64,000 bases of DNA from Ifrita kowaldi (taxonomy: Eukaryota; Chordata; Aves; Passeriformes; Cinclosomatidae), in contig VZRS01004053.1 in NCBI GenBank assembly GCA_013398055.1, positions 334,315-398,314 on the forward strand. The letters run 5' to 3'. A model generated the notes under the pieces. That model was given only the letters and a program-made list of their open reading frames with translations. It did not search any database and had not been told where the DNA came from. A program made the translations under genes and the position numbers. Of this stretch, positions 39,301-48,205 are shown one piece after another (position 1 is the first letter of the stretch; every line of letters starts with the position of its first letter).

Positions 39301-40194
39301 AAATTGTATAAGCCTAAATCCAACTTGAAGAACGATTTCTAAGGGAATATGTTTACATAGGACAATCTGTGCTTTGATGAAAAAAGCACTGTGCCTTAAT
39401 TAAAAGGTGGTATGTGCAAGTAATCACTGATTCCCCATTTCTGTTTCAATTTTTATCTGTTTTATCAGTTATCTTACAGCAGAGCATTACTGCTGCTACA
39501 AGAACAGTAAAAGCTCTCTGTCCTGAAGCTCACAGCATTAAAGAAAAAAACTCTCTCTTAATTTTACATGAAGAAAGGGATTGAAGCAAGAGTGGAATTC
39601 ACCAGATTCGTCTTTCCTGCTCTTTTAAGAAATACAGGGATTTTTTAGAGTTCTTGCCTTCACACAAACAGAAGACAAAAACATCAATTTTAAAGGAATT
39701 TCCAAGTTTCCACTTCCCAGAACTTCTAGGGAGAGCGATGACAGGACAAGAAATTAATAAAAACAACTCCAAAAACCCACCACAGTGCCAACATCATGTT
39801 AAAATGCTAAACAAACTACTCCTTTTCCTTTCCACTAGCAAATGACTCCTCATTTAGCAACAAAATTCAATGTTTCTGGGAGGTTTTTTCTAGCCTTTGC
39901 ATATTATTTCTCCTACGTACTGTGGTTAACAACAACTATGGTTTTGCTTGTGTCTCTCAACATGGGACCTTACCCTTTCATGGATGGCTCTCCGGTTTGA
40001 CGGCTGCACCAAGACCTTGTATCCCATCTTTGTCAACTCCTTAACATGCTTCGGTGCTAGAGGTGCTCTTCTTTCCCACGCATTGACATCTTCCCTCCTG
40101 ATTGCCAGCACAGACTCACGATGATGCCAGCACTTAGCATGGTGGAACACACACCTACCATTTGTGTGACTAAATGCTCGGAGCATGGTAAAGC
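15260..40194 (-). CDS. AASS: AASS, alpha-aminoadipic semialdehyde synthase, complete coding gene (23 coding exons)
   Basis: The protein is a bifunctional mitochondrial matrix enzyme. Its N-terminal lysine-ketoglutarate reductase half joins lysine and 2-oxoglutarate to saccharopine using NADPH. Its C-terminal saccharopine dehydrogenase half splits saccharopine into glutamate and aminoadipate semialdehyde using NAD. The exons total 2787 bp: 928 codons plus stop, against 926 residues that I recall for human. Residues 1-30 are Arg/His-rich without acidic residues before E24, fitting a mitochondrial presequence. RREDVNAWERRAPLAP (about 30-45) opens the reductase half and FGKWAGVAGMINILHG (about 151-166) lies within it. 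The dehydrogenase half starts about 480 with VLLLGSGYVSGPV, a Rossmann glycine motif at 488-494, and runs to the end. All introns are GT-AG and phases close. The start ATG is at 40184-40186; 40187-40194 is 5' UTR behind an acceptor, so a first noncoding exon must lie upstream, probably in the CpG block at 41.7-42.3 kb. Confidence 0.96.
15430..16095 (+). mobile_element. Old avian retroelement remnant, probably LTR-type (family uncertain)
   Basis: A GC-rich block in AASS intron 22, antisense to the gene. It matches, from memory, a high-copy avian repeat with a TATA-like box (near 15557-15567), an AATAAA (15927-15932) and a closing stretch ending near 16095. These parts are all visible but diverged. 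No intact retroviral gene is present. That it is a transposable element is firmer than its class. Confidence 0.6.
16880..17056 (-). CDS. AASS: AASS coding exon 22
   Basis: 177 bp. It reads TGERDMIVMRSEIGLRHPSG then HLEDKFIDLVVYGDNKGYSA and MAKTVGYPAAIAAKMVLD. MAKTVGxPxAxAAKM is the C-terminal signature of the dehydrogenase. Confidence 0.96.
17385..17473 (-). CDS. AASS: AASS coding exon 21
   Basis: 89 bp. It completes Trp and reads LGLLGDEPVPAADSIVGALA then KHMEMKLPF. WLGLLGDE is a family motif. Two AGs lie near the 5' end; only the one at plus 17474-17475 keeps the frame. Confidence 0.94.
17648..17763 (-). CDS. AASS: AASS coding exon 20
   Basis: 116 bp. It reads KELMCRLVGIKSPAEHHVLK then EAVFSKLEKDKSQLEAVE and a split Trp. 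Confidence 0.93.
19376..19510 (-). repeat. CR1 LINE fragment
   Basis: Lies in AASS intron 19, just below exon 19. It shows the reverse-oriented CR1 succession GGCTGAGTCCTGAAAGTGTC, CACTCCAGAATCTATC, TGTTCCAGCACCTTATTACA and GAAAATCTTCCTAATTTCCA. This segment normally lies a little upstream of the CR1 3' tail, which is missing here. Confidence 0.75.
19625..19720 (-). CDS. AASS: AASS coding exon 19
   Basis: 96 bp, 32 codons, phase 0. It reads GYSRTMGGFVKLGLINPDPY then PLLSSTTPPLTW. The second half is one of the less conserved stretches compared with the human protein as I recall it, at equal length. Confidence 0.92.
20146..20179. repeat. Perfect 13-bp inverted repeat, 8-base loop
   Basis: Arms 20146-20158 and 20167-20179 are exact reverse complements. 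It lies in AASS intron 18 (19721-21845). Confidence 0.8.
21846..22013 (-). CDS. AASS: AASS coding exon 18
   Basis: 168 bp, phase 0. It reads IINIPPGGALLDSVTPMDFF then PGLNLEGFPNRDSTKYAEPY and GIQTARTLLRGTLRYK. The PNRDS and RGTLRY motifs are characteristic. Confidence 0.96.
23564..23676 (-). repeat. MIR-like CORE-SINE copy
   Basis: Read on the minus strand it shows a tRNA-like head CTAATGGCTAAAGCACTGGA, a B box GGGTTCAATTTCC and then a core with TTTTGCCACTTGATTG and TTTGGCCCTGTGAAAC. This is the order of a MIR element. It lies in AASS intron 17 (22014-23900). Confidence 0.65.
23901..24041 (-). CDS. AASS: AASS coding exon 17
   Basis: 141 bp, phase 0. It reads VISYTSFCGGLPAPEHSDNP then LRYKFSWSPQGVLLNTVQPA and TYLKDGE. 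CGGLPAPE and NPLxYKFSWSP are diagnostic of saccharopine dehydrogenase. Confidence 0.96.
24427..24535 (-). CDS. AASS: AASS coding exon 16
   Basis: 109 bp. It reads VEAAGITVVSEMGLDPGLDH then MLAMECIDKAKEVGAT. GLDPGLDHMLAM is one of the best-kept motifs of the family. Confidence 0.96.
25594..25690 (+). repeat. MIR-like CORE-SINE fragment
   Basis: TAGAGCATTAGTCTCACCAG is followed by CCACTCTGCCACATGCACCT, TTGGGAAAGTTACTT and TCCGTCACAGAAAG, which follow the MIR core order. It lies in AASS intron 15 (24536-25810), opposite in orientation to the copy at 23.6 kb. Confidence 0.55.
25811..25921 (-). CDS. AASS: AASS coding exon 15
   Basis: 111 bp. It reads LLPYSAHPFVAKKCIDNKVN then LVTASYLTPAMKELQE. 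VISLLPY, formed over the junction with exon 14, and VTASY are conserved in saccharopine dehydrogenases. Confidence 0.95.
26795..26924 (-). CDS. AASS: AASS coding exon 14
   Basis: 130 bp. It reads SVMKEQLEQLTKKYRNVTPV then HMDVLKNEEKLSSLVKKHNL and VI plus a split Ser; part of the Rossmann fold. Confidence 0.94.
27433..27811. repeat. Diverged tandem duplication, two copies, period about 187 bp
   Basis: Copy one is about 27433-27619 and copy two about 27620-27811. Shared blocks include CAGCTCACCATGCTGCCAGC, CAGCAGGTGGGGCACA and ACAACCAGTATTTGC. Many substitutions and small indels show it is old. It lies in AASS intron 13 (26925-29167). A minus-strand reading frame stays open across both copies, but nothing suggests it is coding. 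Confidence 0.85.
29168..29289 (-). CDS. AASS: AASS coding exon 13: start of saccharopine dehydrogenase half
   Basis: 122 bp, residues 470-510. It reads EQAQSLKMGEEKRVLLLGSG then YVSGPVLEYLTRDSNIDITV. VLLLGSGYVSGP is the NAD-binding Rossmann turn. Confidence 0.95.
29290..33044 (-). other. AASS: AASS intron 12, the largest intron between coding exons
   Basis: About 3.75 kb of AT-rich intron between the linker exon and the dehydrogenase exon. I see no further exon, repeat family or structured element that I could name. Confidence 0.7.
33045..33112 (-). CDS. AASS: AASS coding exon 12
   Basis: 68 bp. It reads AVIASNGSLTPKYQYIQKLR then ES and a split Arg; inter-domain linker, residues 448-470. 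Confidence 0.94.
33200..33259 (-). CDS. AASS: AASS coding exon 11
   Basis: 60 bp, phase 0. It reads LLSEGSEPLEKQNYSPVVRD, the start of the linker between the two catalytic halves (residues 428-447). Confidence 0.93.
33786..33897 (-). CDS. AASS: AASS coding exon 10
   Basis: 112 bp. It completes Ser and reads [20 protein letters not shown] then EATEYFGDMLFPYIEEM, the end of the reductase domain (to residue 427). Confidence 0.95.
34048..34170 (-). CDS. AASS: AASS coding exon 9
   Basis: 123 bp. It reads LLAICDISADTGGSIEFMTE then CTTIDNPFCMYDADQHITHD. CDISADxGGSIEF is a hallmark of the reductase half in animals and plants. Confidence 0.96.
35329..35477 (-). CDS. AASS: AASS coding exon 8
   Basis: 149 bp. 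It reads VAPYTTCLINGIYWEQNTPR then LLSRQDTQKLLVPVKSAAGA and MDGCPELPH. INGIYWE is a clear family motif. Confidence 0.95.
35647..35774 (-). CDS. AASS: AASS coding exon 7
   Basis: 128 bp that complete an Asp codon and read LRKVYGTVLSRHHHLVRKRD then GLYDPVDYDKHPENYISRFH. A run of 20 T on the minus strand (plus 35784-35803) forms its pyrimidine tract, only about 9 bases from the acceptor. Confidence 0.95.
35866..35944 (-). CDS. AASS: AASS coding exon 6
   Basis: 79 bp. It reads GAQEMFSALPCEFVEPHELK then EVSRSG and one base of the next codon. EPHEL is strongly kept in the family. Confidence 0.95.
36934..37080 (-). CDS. AASS: AASS coding exon 5
   Basis: 147 bp, residues 182-230, phase 0. It reads [20 protein letters not shown] then AGYEISLGLMPKSVGPLTFV and FTGTGNVSK. 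FTGTGNVS is a conserved glycine-rich motif of the reductase domain. Confidence 0.95.
37194..37261 (-). CDS. AASS: AASS coding exon 4
   Basis: 68 bp. It completes Gly159 and reads MINILHGLGLRFLALGHHTP then FM, ending before GTAAGA. It belongs to the nucleotide-binding part of the reductase half. Confidence 0.95.
37997..38081 (-). CDS. AASS: AASS coding exon 3
   Basis: 85 bp, residues 131-158 plus one base. It reads EIRLFDYEKMVDHKGMRVVA then FGKWAGVA, in the reductase domain. Confidence 0.95.
38723..38899 (-). CDS. AASS: AASS coding exon 2
   Basis: 177 bp, residues 72-130, phase 0 at both ends. It reads EYIKAGAIIQEDISEASLII then GVKRPPEDKLIPKKNYAFFS and HTIKAQEANMPLLDEILRQ. GVKRPP and FSHTIKAQ are family signatures of the reductase half. 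Confidence 0.95.
39974..40194 (-). CDS. AASS: AASS coding exon 1 (start codon)
   Basis: The coding part is 39974-40186, 71 codons. The start is MLRAFSHTNGRCVFHHAKCW in context ACCATGC with A at -3. An ATG further up, near 40237, is in frame but lies in the intron beyond a pyrimidine tract and AG at 40195-40196, so I rejected it. The N-terminus looks like a mitochondrial targeting signal and is oddly rich in His and Cys. The exon ends at GTAAGG. Confidence 0.9.
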
Positions 40195-41700
40195 CTGATG
40201 GCAGCAAAGACAAAGTAATAAAATAATACAGGTACATCTACAATTCAGACATTGTTTGTGCAAAAGTTCTGGTCTCCTTTAGCATCTGCTGTAAAACACA
40301 ATCCAGATACTTCATACTTTAGTTACAGCCTACTTTTGTGAGACATGAATTCAATTTCCATGAACTTTGTTGCATCTTGGTCTGATGAGGTGTCCTTACG
40401 AACAAATTTTCAATTTTACTAATTGTTTTGGTTACTGAAAAGGAAGGCTTTTAATGTGTTCTATTCAGCAAATTTTTAACTAAAAGGCTTTAAAAAAATT
40501 CTGGAAACTTAAAATTACCAATTATATTCATTTGCCACCATAAACATGCAAAGACCATCAAAACTTGCATCAAGAACAGTCAGAAGTAACAAACACACAG
40601 AAAGAAAGCAGAATACAGGCTATATGGCAAGCAGCTGATTAAAAGAGAAAGCCCAACACTAAGTATTTTTACATTGCTAATTCTTACACAGGCCAAAAAT
40701 GGAAGATAAGGTCAAGACCTTAACTACTGCATCGCAGTCAGCATATGTGCAGCCAGGAACAACAGGTTTTCTCTCGAATACAGATTTTCTGCAAAGTGGA
40801 AAAGCTTCACTAGGACAGATTCCTAGGACCTGCAGAGGAAAACCCCTTTATTTTCTATCTCATCCTCTTCACTCCCAGTGAAGCCTACTGTTTACTCCTG
40901 CAGGGACACTGCCAGGTCCAGCATCAAGTACCCAGAAGCCTAAGGCCTTCAGATACTTATGCAATTAAAAGATGTGAATCTCAGAGATAAGCTTCAGAGA
41001 TGTGAACTTTGTTTCCAATACAATTTTAACTGATAATACATGAATCTCTGTATCTGAATCACTTGGAAAATCCTGTTTGTCCTCATGCCTCAAACTTGTA
41101 AAATCTCTATACTCCTAAAGACTTCAGAGATCCTGTTTAACTCCAGGCTTGCTGAAACAGAGGGACTAGCACATGAAGGAAGGCATGAACAGAAGCACAC
41201 AGTCATCTACAATAGCTCCAAGTGTGGTCTTCCTACCATTGCTACATTTTTCCACCAGCAGAGGTTACAGTACTGAAGTTGGAGGTATTTAGTGACACTT
41301 CTCTTCAGCATGCTAAGAGGGTTCTCAAAGAGCATGATGATGCCCGTCAGAAAAGAGGAAGCCTTGCCACACTATGTCACTATCTCTGCACGCTAAATTA
41401 TAACGATGAGAGCAATTCATACTAAAACACTGCACCTCATACCCAAGCCTGCAGTGAAGCAAATTTCCCTCTCACAGAGGACTTGCACAAGGAGAGAAGC
41501 GACGCCTTCCAGCAGGAGTGCACTGCCCTGCACTGGGATCGTGGCAGTCCGGGCAGGGAGCAAACAGTCGGGTGACCTCTAGCAGGCCAGAAGTTGGTCT
41601 GCATGCCTCCCTGTGTATGCTCAGGCTCAGCCATGGAGATATCCATATCCCCTTGTAAAAGTGAAACTAGCTTTAGCACTGCAAGCCTGCAGAGCTGGGA
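40195..41700 (-). other. AASS: Intron in AASS 5' UTR (upper end approximate)
   Basis: Starts at the acceptor AG (plus 40195-40196) behind a T-rich tract and runs to an unlocated first exon near the CpG block. No donor could be fixed by eye. No other feature was seen. Confidence 0.5.
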
Positions 41701-42332
41701 ACCCTTCCCGGCCTCCCCAGCACGTCGAGTGACCGCGGGGCCGCACNCGCGGGATACACCTCCCCGGCCGCCAATGGCCGGCCCCGCAGCGCCCGCCCGC
41801 CCGCGCCCCCCGCGCCGGGAAGGCCGGCTTCAAGGAAACGCACGGCGGAGCGTGGTTATGGGAACTGGGCAGGAAACATCCCGACAGCCCAGCGGAGCCT
41901 GCCAGGAGGAGGCACTTGCCTGAACTTAACGCTGTTCGGAGAGGAGAATAGGGGACTTCCCTTGCCAAGTGCTGTCAGCTGTGAATATTCCCTGGGAGTT
42001 GGAAACTTTTACCAGGCCACAAGCCTTTCCAATGGACATGTTACGCAGATAACATACGTGTCCCTATGTCGCCTCCTATGTCGCATGTTCTGCTTTGGCC
42101 ACGAGCCAANCCGCCCCCCGCCGGTCCCCGCTGGGAGCGGGTGACCCCACCCCGAGCATCACTGGGGCTGAGACAGTGCCAAGCCGCACAGCGAGAGGCC
42201 TCCCGCAAGCAGGGGCGACGCGCGGGAGGGGAAAAAATCCCTGGAGAGCGTCAGGGAAAGGCAGAGAGGCGGCGGGCGAGGGGAGAAGCGGCGTGAGCGA
42301 GAGGCGCCGCGACGGGAGGGCGGAGGGCACCN
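41700..42332 (-). promoter_or_regulatory. AASS: CpG-rich block, probable AASS promoter region (with gaps)
   Basis: Sharply GC- and CpG-rich compared with the AT-rich surroundings, and placed 1.5 kb upstream of the first AASS coding exon. A CCAAT box sits at 41771-41775 inside a GC-rich palindrome-like stretch. Single Ns stand at 41747, 42110 and 42332, so the true sequence and length are uncertain. Confidence 0.6.
41866..42109 (+). repeat. 244-bp exact direct duplicate, copy 1 (abuts N at 42110)
   Basis: By eye it is base-for-base identical to 42333-42576. Its right edge touches an N and the left edge of copy 2 touches another N. It is best explained as two overlapping contig ends placed on both sides of a gap. 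Confidence 0.9.
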
Positions 42333-42576
42333 TGGGCAGGAAACATCCCGACAGCCCAGCGGAGCCTGCCAGGAGGAGGCACTTGCCTGAACTTAACGCT
42401 GTTCGGAGAGGAGAATAGGGGACTTCCCTTGCCAAGTGCTGTCAGCTGTGAATATTCCCTGGGAGTTGGAAACTTTTACCAGGCCACAAGCCTTTCCAAT
42501 GGACATGTTACGCAGATAACATACGTGTCCCTATGTCGCCTCCTATGTCGCATGTTCTGCTTTGGCCACGAGCCAA
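42333..42576 (+). repeat. 244-bp exact direct duplicate, copy 2 (abuts N at 42332)
   Basis: Identical to 41866-42109. Between the copies lies a 221-bp very GC-rich piece (42111-42331) bounded by Ns on both sides. Confidence 0.9.
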
Positions 42577-45491
42577 ATGCTTAGAGCGCTACTCAAAAAT
42601 TGAGAGCTGTTTTCCAAGTTGCAGGGTCATTTGAAACACTGTCTGAAAAACGTGTTGGGAGCATAAGCATGAGCAAATTGGGGTTTCAAGGGCAAGTCTC
42701 CTTCAGCTTTTTACACTGGAAGATACTATCTGTAAATGACTCCTTGTATCTGAAGGGTCTCATATCTGAGCCACCAGTGAATGCTCTAACTTCTGTGATC
42801 GGGATGAAAAACTTTTAAAAAGTTACCACTGTCCTTTGTGAAGCCCGTGACATTATCTAGACACCTATAGGATTGACCCCTGTAGATGAGAAAGGTAGGT
42901 TGATTCCTAATTATAGAGTGTTGCTTGGATATATGCAGTGTTGAAGCTCTGGTCAGCTCTGCAAATACAGAACTGGATTTTACAACTCAGTGGCTAAAAC
43001 CGTTTTTTAACACCAAAGCATTTCACTTTCAACATATTTCTGTTTGCAAGAACATTTAGAGACTCCTTCATGTGTATATAAAAGAGACTTTGCTTTAAGC
43101 TAAAACTCTATATACACGACTTTGCTTGGGGTCAAAGTAATTTTTGTGTCATTTGAAAATTATTGAGGTTCATACATATTAGTTTACTGATGCTTTTTGA
43201 ATGTTCTTTTAGGGAAATGGAGTTCCAGGCTGGGCCAAAACAGTCAGCAAACCAAAGATCATCCTTCTTTAGTCACAGAGATATACTTGGTGACTCTGGC
43301 TTTATCCAGCAGCAAAACTCTAAGTGCAAGCAGGAAGAGCAGGACAAATAAGGACGTGTCTGAGATACTGTCAAAATGCCATTTGGAGAGTTGATTTCTG
43401 CCACATATTTGCCGTCCCTCTGAAGGGAGATTGACAATTTTTTCAGCACCATTTGAGTCTCTTCCTGCATCCACAACAGACCAGGAGAACTGCACTCCAA
43501 AAGTGCCCATTATGCTTCAAAGAGAAAAAGGCAATCTAAGCAATGAGCATGGACTCATGCTGTGGAAATGTAAAGCCAGGTAAGGGGAATCCCACCTGCA
43601 CTGTACTGTGCTCCAGATAGGGAAGATGGAATGGCTTAAAAGGAATAAAACAAATCTGGAATTCAGACTTTACAAAACATGCTAATATGGAATTAGAGCT
43701 GTTTTCTGTAATAAATACCTTCGGCTCTGTGTAGATTGTGATTCCATCTGTCTGAAAAACTCTAATTATAAGGTCTAATTCTTACTCAGCTGGTATGCTT
43801 TTTACTCAGCACTGTGGGGGAAGTGCTGACTTCCATTATGGTAACAATAAACTCCCAGAACACACAGAGAGAGGTGGACTTCATAGATTTTGTTCTTAAA
43901 CTATCAAGTATAAATCTTGAATCTATTGAAGTCAATGAAAAACTCACACCAGCTTCTGCTGGGGTAGGGTTTCTCCCCAGGTCTCAAGTGAGCAGGGCAT
44001 TTGGTGTCCTGAAGAGATTATTGCAGACTGTGTATCCACCTCTCAAACTCTTGTTTCTCCTTTAATTCTGGTTTTATACTGCAGAGATCAAGAAGTTCCA
44101 AGAAGCTTTCAGGCTTTCAGTCAGAATGAGGCTATTGAAAAACATGACCTTTTATTCAAAAGCCACTACCTGCAGTGGCTGTTGACTGCCACTGTGAATA
44201 CTGACCTCACAGCAGAGTACTAGACATCACTGAACAGCACAGTGTTGTGTTCTCTACAATAATGTAGAAAGTATATTTACATTCCTATTGCCCAGTGGGG
44301 AAAATTGCCTTCTCAGCATCCCCAAAGAAAGACCTTCTAATTTTAGTAACACCTAAGATGTAGGATATATCTGTTCACATTCACAAACACTGGAATTCAC
44401 AGTAGCATCATTTATGTTCCTGTTCGCTGTAGAGCTTTGTCTTTCGCATTCATACTGCATACTCAGACTGCTGCATCAAATTGAGATGCCTTTTTAAGTC
44501 ATTCTCATCATCCTTAAGACAGCGTGTAAGTATTTTTAAACCGCTGTGTAAATAAACCTAAACACAGAAAATTACAGGCTGTGATATCAGGTTAGTCAGC
44601 AAATTAGTGAATTGACTCATTAGAAGACAAGTACCAGGTTCATTGCAAGAAACCACAGCAGCTCAGATAAAATAATCTGACATACTTTCATAAAAATCTT
44701 CATTGAATCTATTAATTAGACTTACCCATGCTCATGCCAGTAGGGCTTTCAAGTCAATAAGAATCTACAACTAAGTATGGATCCATGGCATGAATAAAAT
44801 CAAAACTGGGGTCTCGTTTTGAGAGAATCGGGGGTTACTGCTTAGAGAGTCCATTAAAGCAATTGTGCTGTAGCTGCTTTAAAAGTGCAACCTTGCTCTT
44901 AGGCTCCTTTGACAAATAATGGCTGTCACTGCCTCAGCTCCTGCAAGTGAGGTTTGTCAGAAAGAGCTGAACTTCTGAAAAAAAGTCGCAACAAAAATCA
45001 AGACTTTTCTCCATTTCTATACCATTAGTGTCTTTATCAATTTGGAAGTAGGAGAATGTGTATTGTTCACATTTTAAAGCTGATAAAAATGGCAAAAAAT
45101 TGTGGTCCAGCCCACAATTCACATTCAGACCAGTGCCAGACCAAATGTCCAGGACTTCTTCACTAATATTTTTTTGCAAGATTTCTTGATTCTTTATGGA
45201 CCTTTAAAATTAGAGATATAAAAATTGTTTGAACAAAACCCTTAAAACAGTAGGAAGTATGTAACATGTATAGTGACAGGTTCTAGACCAGCACAACTAT
45301 CTTTAAACCATGAAATAAAACAGAACTACGCTGCCTAAGAACAAAAAACACCTATTTCTTTCATAAGGCTACTTCTCATTCTTCAGTTCGCGTCAGCGGA
45401 CTTAAACAACTGGAGGAGTGTGCAGGCACAAGAATGAAGTGGGACTGGGATGGGAAGAGGAAAAGGAGATGTCTGCTTAAGCCACAATTGC

Positions 45492-45497
<6 letters not shown>

Positions 45498-45526
<29 letters not shown>
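45498..45526. repeat. Poly-A run (29)
   Basis: A homopolymer with no recognised retroposon body upstream. Confidence 0.8.
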
Positions 45527-45529
<3 letters not shown>

Positions 45530-48146
45530 TATTAGGGTTTTGTCTCAGTATGGTGGGTTTGACAGCCATTGAGAAGAACATGTTACAGCAAGTCCTGGAA
45601 CACAGGATGTAAGAAAAATTTTACCCAAGAGCAACAACCAGATGTCCCAAACTAGATCCTCAATGTACTCCTGCATGTGATCAGAGTGACAGTACCTCCA
45701 AGGGCCAGCTGGCTTTCGAATCACTTCTGGGTGTTATAATGAGTGTTCTGACATGAACGTCAACTGTAAACTAATATACACTGGGGTGAGATCCTGAATA
45801 GTCATGTAAGTGCTGCAAAGCTGCCTTACCTTACCATCATTGTATCTATACAGATTCCTTTCACTCCACCACCTGGAAGAGTGCAGTGGAGATGAAAAAC
45901 AGCCTTCCATAGAGGGAATATGAGCGCCATAAACAGGAACTAGACTAAAAAATGTAATGCCATGAAGATTTCCCTATCTTGTTAATCCTCCTGTTTTACT
46001 ATGTGAATTTTATGACCTGGTTCCTTTTCCCTTGCAGCCAATTCCACCTGCCCAGGAATCTGCCCAGGAACCTGAGACAAAACCTGCTTCTTTTGTGCTA
46101 CCCTTTAAAAATTGCTTTTGTATGACATAAATACATCACAAAACACACCATTAACCGAGGCACATTATCTTTCTATGCAATTTCCAATATTTAGATCTTA
46201 AATCTGGTGTAGAAAAAGGGATAGACTCACCACGTGACTGTATGTGAACACATTTCTATGCACAGAAAACCACATGCATTTATACACACTCTGTGTCTTC
46301 ATCTTCTTTGGTAAGCATTTAAACTACAACTAGTGGACAAATTTGAGAATAAAAAATGTACTAAAAGCTAGTGTGCCACTTAAGTTGTTTAGTACAAATG
46401 AAAGAATTAAAAGCTTTATATTGTGTTTATGAAATCAAATCTTTGTGTTGTGACTCTGTACATCCCATATCATAACAACTAAGTTCATAACAGTAAAAGT
46501 CTATCGTTCAAACATTACCTTGATTTCAATTCCTGGACAGAACAGAAAAACAAAAACAAAAACAAACAGACAAACAAAAAAATACCAGCCCTTGAGGTAG
46601 TAGCAATGACTTAAATAGGTTGGTTCTGAGTAGCCCTTTCACAAGAAAATGTAAATGCTTATCATTTTATCACTTAAAAGAAGGGTATGATAGTGAATCA
46701 GATAAGGCTGCCTTTGAGTTCCCAAATTAGATATTGTTTACGCAATTATAAAATCTTTGAGTGACCTCAGAAATTTTTAGTGACTGGGGTATTGTTTTAA
46801 CATTGATGTAGAATTCAAATTACTAATGTCTCTGACTTTATTTGGCAAAACAGAAGAAAACATTCACCTATTAGGAAAATCAAGATGGTGAACAGCAGCA
46901 TGAATTAACTGACTTAAAAGGAAATGGTTTTGCCACTAGAAGAGATTCTACTAAATCATCAAAATCAAGGTGCAGGATGCAACTCTACGTGTAAATGGGC
47001 AATAACAAAGTAAAAAAAAATCTCAAGAACTTTTTTCTCTCTCTCTCTTTCAAATATTAGAAACCAAACCACATTTCCAAAGAATTAAACAACAAACTCC
47101 AGGATCCTTTTAACAAGAGTGCATTGTTCTTCTGATGTGAGGACTTACAGTTTACATAATTATTACAGTATGCATAACAAAACCCTACATGCTTTCCTTT
47201 CAGCAATGTCTCTAGAGACTTCAAATCCGTGAGACACTGAAGGAGAGGATATATAACAAATACAGAGTTAAACATACTTCATATGAGCTCTTTGAAGCAT
47301 TTAACCATGTCCTATCTGCTCTTTTTCCTGAAATACCTAAAGACATATTATAGTTAGTCTCTCCTCCAGATACAACACTCAAAAATTCTTAAGTAAATTA
47401 GTGTTTCAAGTACAGTCATACTGTTCCCTTGAGATTCAAGGGACCCAATTCTCAGTTATATCTGCATCCTTTCAACCACTTTGCAATGTAGTGGGCTTCT
47501 AAAACCCTTCAAATGTATAGAAATAGCCCCTCTGAAAACAACCTTTCTTTAAGGAGTTTCTTTTTCTGATACAGTACTGCAATAGAGCTCCAGAGCATCC
47601 CTCTCCCCAGAGCCCTGTGCCAGGAGACAGAGCAGCAGGTGGTAGCTGGCACGGGAGCGTGCCAGGATCTTACTCGACATCTGGTGATCTAGAACTCTGC
47701 TCTGGTTTCCAGGCCTCAGGCAGAGTGCTTTGTACATTTGCATTATGATGATGGAGAATTTGTTCATTTCTCCATAGTGATCATGGAGGGAAAAAAAAAG
47801 CAGGAGCCAAATCTTACAGTGACAAAAGCATTAGTGACACCTTATTAATCAGTGGGACCCTTTCACTGTGTACCTGAAGGGATGAAAACACGGCATGACA
47901 CACTAGAGATTGTTTTCCAAAACAGAGTATAATATAGTATTTTGGTCTGCATCTAACTATATATTACAATGCTTTAGGAGAGTACTTTGCCAAACTTGAG
48001 AAACTGTGGAGAGAATTTTTTTATAAATACATGCACATGTATGTATATGTACAGTGTGTGCATACAGAGAGACCATCTTCTGAATTTGATTAGAGTAACA
48101 CAACCTATCAACTTTGCTTTCCTGGAGGAAATCATCATAGTTGATA

Positions 48147-48205
48147 ACAGAATCAAAGAATCAATTGGCTGGAAAAGACCTTTAAGATCTTCAAGTCCAT
48201 CATAA
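48147..48205 (-). repeat. CR1 LINE 3'-end fragment
   Basis: ATAACAGAATCAAAGAATCA, then GGCTGGAAAAGACCTTTAAG and ATCTTCAAGTCCAT is a reverse-oriented CR1 tail. Confidence 0.85.

Noticed and set aside
40187..40237. Upstream in-frame ATG for AASS
   Set aside because: It lies in a T-rich tract before an acceptor AG, so it is intron; the ATG at 40184-40186 gives a presequence of normal length.
41594..42435. Several open frames in the CpG block
   Set aside because: They run across Ns and through the duplicated segment; GC-rich promoter DNA is open by chance. The two frames sharing an identical start are just the assembly duplicate.
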